From: Catenulispora sp. EB89
GTDB taxonomy: Bacteria > Actinomycetota > Actinomycetes > Streptomycetales > Catenulisporaceae
Direction of reading: 5' to 3'
Assembly: GCF_041261445.1 (NCBI RefSeq)
Contig: NZ_JBGCCU010000013.1
Location: 124,001 to 188,000, forward strand
DNA: 64,000 nucleotides
The translations under genes and the position numbers were made by a program. Below the pieces are notes generated by a model, which did no database searches, was not told the origin of the DNA, and worked only from the letters and a program-made list of their open reading frames with translations. Shown piece after piece: positions 59,854 to 64,000 of this stretch; position 1 is the stretch's first letter, and each line of letters starts with the position of its first letter.

Positions 59854-60878
59854 GACTCGACCTCCACGCTCACGGCCGCCGGCTCGTGCAGCAGGCACCG
59901 TGCCTGCGCGGGCCCGACGGTGTACAGCTCCGGCTCGTCCACCTTGCAACGGTCCATCGCCACCGGGCAGCGCGGGTGGAACCGGCAGCCGGACGGCGGC
60001 TTCGCCAGGTTCGGCGGCGCGCCCGGGATGCCGGTCAGGCGCTTCTTCTCGCCGCGGATCGACGGGAACGCGTCCAGCAGCCCCTTGCTGTAGGGGTGCG
60101 CCGACTGGTCGAAGACCGCGCGGGTGTCGCCGAGCTCCACGACCTGCCCCGCGTACATCACCATCAGCCGGTCGGAGAAGTGGCTGACCAGCGACATGTC
60201 GTGGGTCACGAAGATCACCGCGAAGCCCAGCTGCTTCTGCAGCTCCTTGATCTGCGCCATCAGCGAGCGCTGCGCCACCACGTCCAGCGCGGAGGTCGGC
60301 TCGTCCATGACGATCAGGTCCGGCGTGAACAGCAGCGCCATCGCGATCATCGCGCGCTGCCGCATGCCGCCGGAGAGCTGGTGCGGGAACGACTTCAGGT
60401 GCACCGGGTCGATGCCGACCAGCTCCAGCACCTCGGCCGAGCGGACCCGGATCTGGGTGTCCGACCACTTGGCGTGCGCCTTGATCGCGTCCTTGAACTG
60501 CCGGCCGATGCTGTGCACCGGGTTCAGCGCGTTCATCGCGCTCTGCATCACGACCGAGAAGTCGCGCCAGCGCAGGGTGTTCAGCGACTTGGCGGTCATC
60601 GCGACCAGGTTCTCGCCCTTGAACCACACCTCTCCGCCGGCCACCGAGGCCGGCGGGTTGAGCAGTTGGGCGATGGCGAACAGCATCGTGGACTTCCCGC
60701 AGCCGGACTCGCCGACCACGCCCAGGAACTCGCCCTTGGCCAGGCTCAGACTCACGCCGGCCACGGCCTCGACCGGGCCGCTCGACGTGGCGTACTCCAC
60801 CCTCAGGTCCGTGACCCGGAGCAGGGCGTCCCGGTCGGAATCCAGCACACTCATCTGTTCCAGCATCGGCTCACTCAT
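59850..60878 (-). CDS. Peptide/oligosaccharide ABC transporter ATP-binding protein (DppD-like)
   Basis: 342 aa. Walker A VGESGCGKST, Q-loop with MQSAMNALNP (variant Gln site), signature LSGGMRQRAMIAMALL, Walker B IVMDEPTSALDVVAQ and H-loop THDMS. C-terminal Cys motif GCRFHPRCPVAMDRCKVDEP. ATG 60878 has GGAGG nine bases upstream and overlaps the permease stop. Confidence 0.94.
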   Translation of the reverse strand: MSEPMLEQMSVLDSDRDALLRVTDLRVEYATSSGPVEAVAGVSLSLAKGEFLGVVGESGCGKSTMLFAIAQLLNPPASVAGGEVWFKGENLVAMTAKSLNTLRWRDFSVVMQSAMNALNPVHSIGRQFKDAIKAHAKWSDTQIRVRSAEVLELVGIDPVHLKSFPHQLSGGMRQRAMIAMALLFTPDLIVMDEPTSALDVVAQRSLMAQIKELQKQLGFAVIFVTHDMSLVSHFSDRLMVMYAGQVVELGDTRAVFDQSAHPYSKGLLDAFPSIRGEKKRLTGIPGAPPNLAKPPSGCRFHPRCPVAMDRCKVDEPELYTVGPAQARCLLHEPAAVSVEVES

Positions 60879-61881
60879 TTCCAGCACCTCCGCCGAGGGT
60901 CGCGGGGGTCCGCGTGGGGCGACGCCGCGTCCCCAGCTTCTTGACCCGCTGCCTGCGCACGGGGCGCAGGGCCGGGTTGCTGATCTCGTCGAAGGCGTAG
61001 TTCATCAGGGCGAAGGCGACGCCGAGGACGGCGATGCCGATGGCCGGCAGGATGGCCCACCACGCGGTGCCCGACTCCAGCGCGGACTGTGAGTCGGCCC
61101 AGTAGAGCATCGTGCCCCAGCTGTCGGAGTTCGGGTCGCCCAGGCCCAGGAACTGCAGGCCGGCGGCGGCGAGCACCGAGTACAGGGCGGCGCCGAGGAA
61201 GTTGGCGATGATCAGCGAGATCATCGTCGGCAGCATCTCGAAGACGATGATGTAGGAGCGGCGCTCGCCGCGCACCCGTGCCGACTCCAGGAAGTCCCGG
61301 TTGCGCAGCGACAGGGCCTGGGCGCGCATCTGGTTGGCGCCGTAGGACCAGCCGGTGACGACCAGGACCGCGACCATGATCGTCAGGGTCGGCTTCCCGG
61401 CGTAGGCGGAGAGCACGATCACCAGCGGGAAGGTCGGGATGACCAGCACCACGTTGGTGATGAAGGAGATCACGTCGTCGGGGATGCCGCCGAGGTAGGC
61501 CGCGGACACGCCGACCAGCACCGAGACGATGGTCGCAAGACCGCCGGCCACGACCGCGATGATCAGGGGTTCGCGGGCGCCGTAGACGAACAGCGCCCAG
61601 ATGTCCTGGCCGAGCGAGGTGGTGCCGAACCAGTGCGCGCCGGACGGCGTCAGCCGCGGCGTGAACCTGGCCGGCGCGGTCGGGTCGGACACCGAGGTGA
61701 ACAGCGACGGGAAGACCGCCATCACCAGGAGCACGAAGAACATGCCGAAGCCGACGTTGGCCTTGCGGTTGCTCAGGAACGCGCGCCAGACGCTGGCGCG
61801 CGAACGGCGCCGGCCGGCGGTCGGCGGACCGACCGGGGCCTCGGGGCCGGCCGCGGAGTCCGCTGATGTCAGGGTCGTCAT
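60871..61881 (-). CDS. ABC transporter permease (DppC-like)
   Basis: 336 aa with a long cytoplasmic N-terminus (Ser/Arg-rich), then six helices (MFFVLLVMAVFPSLF, PLIIAVVAGGLATIVSVLVGVSAAYLG, VISFITNVVLVIPTFPLVIVLSAYAG ...). The EAA loop is NRDFLESARVRGERRSYIIVFEMLPTM. ATG 61881. Overlaps the DppD-like start by eight bases. Confidence 0.93.
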   Translation of the reverse strand: MTTLTSADSAAGPEAPVGPPTAGRRRSRASVWRAFLSNRKANVGFGMFFVLLVMAVFPSLFTSVSDPTAPARFTPRLTPSGAHWFGTTSLGQDIWALFVYGAREPLIIAVVAGGLATIVSVLVGVSAAYLGGIPDDVISFITNVVLVIPTFPLVIVLSAYAGKPTLTIMVAVLVVTGWSYGANQMRAQALSLRNRDFLESARVRGERRSYIIVFEMLPTMISLIIANFLGAALYSVLAAAGLQFLGLGDPNSDSWGTMLYWADSQSALESGTAWWAILPAIGIAVLGVAFALMNYAFDEISNPALRPVRRQRVKKLGTRRRPTRTPATLGGGAGNE

Positions 61882-61888
61882 ACGCTCC

Positions 61889-62875
61889 TCACCCCTTCGC
61901 CCGGGTACGCGGGTCCAGCCACACGGTGACCAGGTCGCAGATCAACAGGGCGCCGAGCACCGCCACCGTGAACAACATGAACAGGGTCTGCATCATCGGG
62001 TAGTCGATGCTCTGGACGGCGTTGTAGAGCTGGTAGCCCAGACCCGGGTAGTTGAAGATCTTCTCGACCAGGATCGCGCCGGTGAGCACGAAGCCGATCG
62101 ACATCGCGAAGCCGGACAGGTTCGGCAGGAAAGCGTTGCGCGCGGCGTAGTTCAGCATCACCTTGCGGTCCGACAGGCCCTTGGCCCGGCCCATCCGGAT
62201 GTAGTCCTCGGCCAGCGTGGTGATCATGTTGTTCCGCATGGTCAGCACCCAGCCGCCGATCGAGGTGATCAGCAGGGTCAGCGCGGGCAGCGCCGCGTAC
62301 TTCAGGACGCTGCCGATGAAGCCGGGCGAGAAGCCCGGGACGATCGACGTGTCGTAGTTGCCGGAGGACGGCAGCCAGGTGTTGTCGACGGTCAGGAACA
62401 GGATCAGGAACAGCCCGACGACGAAGTACGGCAGCGCGCTGGTGACCACGAAGACCGAGGGCAGCACCGAGTCCACGACGCCGCCGCGGCGCCACGCGGC
62501 GATGGTGCCGACCAGCGAGCCGAGCAGGAACGCCAGCACCGTGGTGATGCCGACCAGGCCCAGCGTCCAGGGCAGCGCCTCACCGATCAGCTTCGACACC
62601 GGCGTGCCCAGCGAGCTGCCCAGGGACACGCCCCAGTTGCCGGTGACCATGTTGCCCAGGTAGTTGAAGTACTGCTGGACGATGTTCTCGTGCGGCTTGT
62701 AGCCGAACGAGGTCAGGATCTCCGTCAGCTGGGCGTCGGAGACCCGGCCCTTGGTCTGGGCTCGCAGGGTGTTGATGGGGCTGCCGGGCATGAAGTGCGG
62801 CAGGAAGAAGTTCAGCGTGAGGGCGGCCCAGAGGGTGAGAAGGAAGAACCCTACTCGGCGCAGAAGATATCTCAA
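61889..62875 (-). CDS. ABC transporter permease (DppB-like), TTG start
   Basis: 328 aa with six helices. EAA-type loop AEDYIRMGRAKGLSDRKVMLNYAARNAFLPN. The first codons are TTG AGA TAT; no ATG or GTG fits the family N-terminus MRYLLRRVGFFLLTLWAALTLNFFLPHFMPG, and AGGAC lies upstream, so a TTG start is inferred. Lies 128 bp downstream of the binding-protein gene, with hairpins in the gap. Confidence 0.9.
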   Translation of the reverse strand: MRYLLRRVGFFLLTLWAALTLNFFLPHFMPGSPINTLRAQTKGRVSDAQLTEILTSFGYKPHENIVQQYFNYLGNMVTGNWGVSLGSSLGTPVSKLIGEALPWTLGLVGITTVLAFLLGSLVGTIAAWRRGGVVDSVLPSVFVVTSALPYFVVGLFLILFLTVDNTWLPSSGNYDTSIVPGFSPGFIGSVLKYAALPALTLLITSIGGWVLTMRNNMITTLAEDYIRMGRAKGLSDRKVMLNYAARNAFLPNLSGFAMSIGFVLTGAILVEKIFNYPGLGYQLYNAVQSIDYPMMQTLFMLFTVAVLGALLICDLVTVWLDPRTRAKG

Positions 62876-62929
62876 CCCTCTGTCCTTTCGTTGATTTGCT
62901 GTTTACGCGAGTTGCGGGGGCGGGAAGCT

Positions 62930-62985
62930 GCGGCGTCCGGGGGTACGGTTCCGGACGCCGCCTGCGGTCCCCGCTGAGCGCGGGG
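62930..62985 (-). terminator. Tandem hairpins between binding-protein and permease genes
   Basis: GCGGCGTCCGG (62930-62940) pairs exactly with CCGGACGCCGC (62951-62961). A second short stem CCCCGC/GCGGGG follows at about 62969-62985. Located directly after the binding-protein stop; such stems commonly stabilise or partly terminate the message so that the binding protein is made in excess. Confidence 0.7.
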
Positions 62986-63003
62986 CGGTCTCGCGGTTAG
63001 CGG

Positions 63004-64000
63004 TTACTGGGCCGGCTTGTAGTACAGGTGCAGCAGCACCTGCTCGTTGTCCGGGTAGTTGTACGCCGCGGGCTGCGCGTACGGGTTGTCAGCGGTCGGC
63101 CAGCCACCGAAGTTCTTGGTGTTGTACTGGAACCAGTCCGCGGACTCGGTCACCGGGATGAACGGCAGGTCCTGGAGCACGTGCGTGGTCACCTGCTTGA
63201 TCACCGAGACCTGCTGGTCCGCGGAGCTCGCGGTGGCGTACTGGTCGAGCAGGCTGTCGACCGCGCTGTTCTTGTAGCGCTCGAAGTTGCCCGCCGAGGC
63301 GCTCTGGCCGATCGGCGCGGTGTTGGCCGAGTGCAGCCACGCGCGCAGCTCGGTGTAGGGGGACGGGCCGGCGGACGGCTGGGAGCCGTAAGCCAGGTCG
63401 AAGTCGCCCTTGTAGAGCTTGTCGTAGTACGTCTGGTTGGTCAGCGAGCTCTCGGTGATGTTGATGCCCAGCGGCTTGAGCTCGTCCTTGATGATCGCGA
63501 TCGAGGCGTCCCAGTCGGTGTAGCCCTGGATCGAGATGATCGTCAGGTTCAGCGGGTTGCTCGGGCTGTACCCGGCGGTGGCCAGAGCCTGCGCGGCCTT
63601 CGTCATGTCCGGCTTGTCGAACCCGGCCGCGGCGATGGCCGCGGCGTCGTTGTACTTGTCGAAGGTCGGCGTGACCACGCCGGTCTGGTTCCCGGGCGGC
63701 TGCTGGCCGTCCTCACCGATCGCCGAGACCTTGGCCTTGTCGATCGCGTAGGCGATGGCCTGGCGGACGCCCAGCTGGCTGGTGGCCTTGTGCGAGGGGT
63801 CCAGGTTCGGGATGACCGCCACGTTGAGCACCGGCGGGGACCAGGTGTGGTTGTCCGAGGACTTGCTCAGGTAGAAGGACTTGATGCCGGTGATGAACTG
63901 CGAGCCCCACTGCGCCTTGCCGCTGGCCAGGTCCTGGTTCGCCGGTCCGTTGTCCAGGTAGGCCGGGTACTCCAGCTTGGACACGTAGGGCTTGCCGGGC
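63004..64000 (-). CDS. ABC transporter substrate-binding protein, family 5 (C-terminal part), cut by window edge
   Basis: About 332 residues visible; the N-terminus with lipoprotein signal lies beyond the window. SBP family 5 pattern: NVAVIPNLDPSHKATSQLGVRQAIAYAIDKAKVSAIGEDGQQPP, LNLTIISIQGYTDWDASIAIIKDELKPLGINI, and the aromatic-rich C-terminus. Family 5 covers oligopeptides, nickel and, in several actinobacteria, oligosaccharides such as cellobiose or xylobiose. With a ROK regulator close by, a sugar substrate is plausible but unproven. Confidence 0.9.
   Translation of the reverse strand, partial: PGKPYVSKLEYPAYLDNGPANQDLASGKAQWGSQFITGIKSFYLSKSSDNHTWSPPVLNVAVIPNLDPSHKATSQLGVRQAIAYAIDKAKVSAIGEDGQQPPGNQTGVVTPTFDKYNDAAAIAAAGFDKPDMTKAAQALATAGYSPSNPLNLTIISIQGYTDWDASIAIIKDELKPLGINITESSLTNQTYYDKLYKGDFDLAYGSQPSAGPSPYTELRAWLHSANTAPIGQSASAGNFERYKNSAVDSLLDQYATASSADQQVSVIKQVTTHVLQDLPFIPVTESADWFQYNTKNFGGWPTADNPYAQPAAYNYPDNEQVLLHLYYKPAQ

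Overview
The window is chromosomal DNA of a very high-GC actinomycete. Streptomyces-like features include GTG starts, G/C-rich third codon positions, a NucS/EndoMS mismatch nuclease and an MurA with Asp in place of the catalytic Cys. The order argS, lysA, hom, thrC, thrB, rho, rpmE, prfA, prmC, tsaC, wecA, atpI, atpBEFHAGDC, DUF2550, cobalamin adenosyltransferase, murA matches the core block known from Mycobacterium tuberculosis (about Rv1292 to Rv1315) and Streptomyces. I cannot fix the genus; a Catenulispora or Streptacidiphilus type relative would fit.

1-11.7 kb: a mixed metabolic stretch. It holds a 3-hydroxyacyl-CoA dehydrogenase cut by the window edge, a luciferase-like flavin oxidoreductase with a rare TTA codon, two conserved proteins, nucS, an ethylmalonyl-CoA-mutase-type B12 enzyme with a divergent MFS gene and a striking palindromic operator between them, a GNAT acetyltransferase, a second 3-hydroxybutyryl-CoA dehydrogenase, and murA. 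11.7-15 kb: a membrane-anchored protein, then an L,D-transpeptidase lipoprotein gene bracketed by two inverted remnants of the same IS end. This is the strongest sign of transposition in the window.

15-42 kb (almost all minus strand): ATP synthase operon and its accessory genes, cell-wall polyprenyl-GlcNAc synthesis (wecA), a GT-C glycosyltransferase-like protein with a 15-bp-period pentapeptide repeat, translation factors (tsaC, prmC, prfA, rpmE), rho with a long disordered insertion, threonine/lysine biosynthesis and argS.

42-52 kb: a lone receiver protein, a PadR/HAAS regulator pair with a putative operator, a DUF885 peptidase, a divergent dtd/alaX pair that both proofread tRNA, an MFS exporter, and an ADP-ribosylglycohydrolase translationally coupled to a serpin. 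52-57 kb: a coupled SWIM zinc-finger/DUF6493 two-gene operon. 57-64 kb: a ROK-family regulator, a 480-bp interrupted inverted repeat, and a peptide/oligosaccharide-type ABC importer (two ATPases, two permeases, binding protein running off the window). No tRNA, rRNA or CRISPR array was seen.
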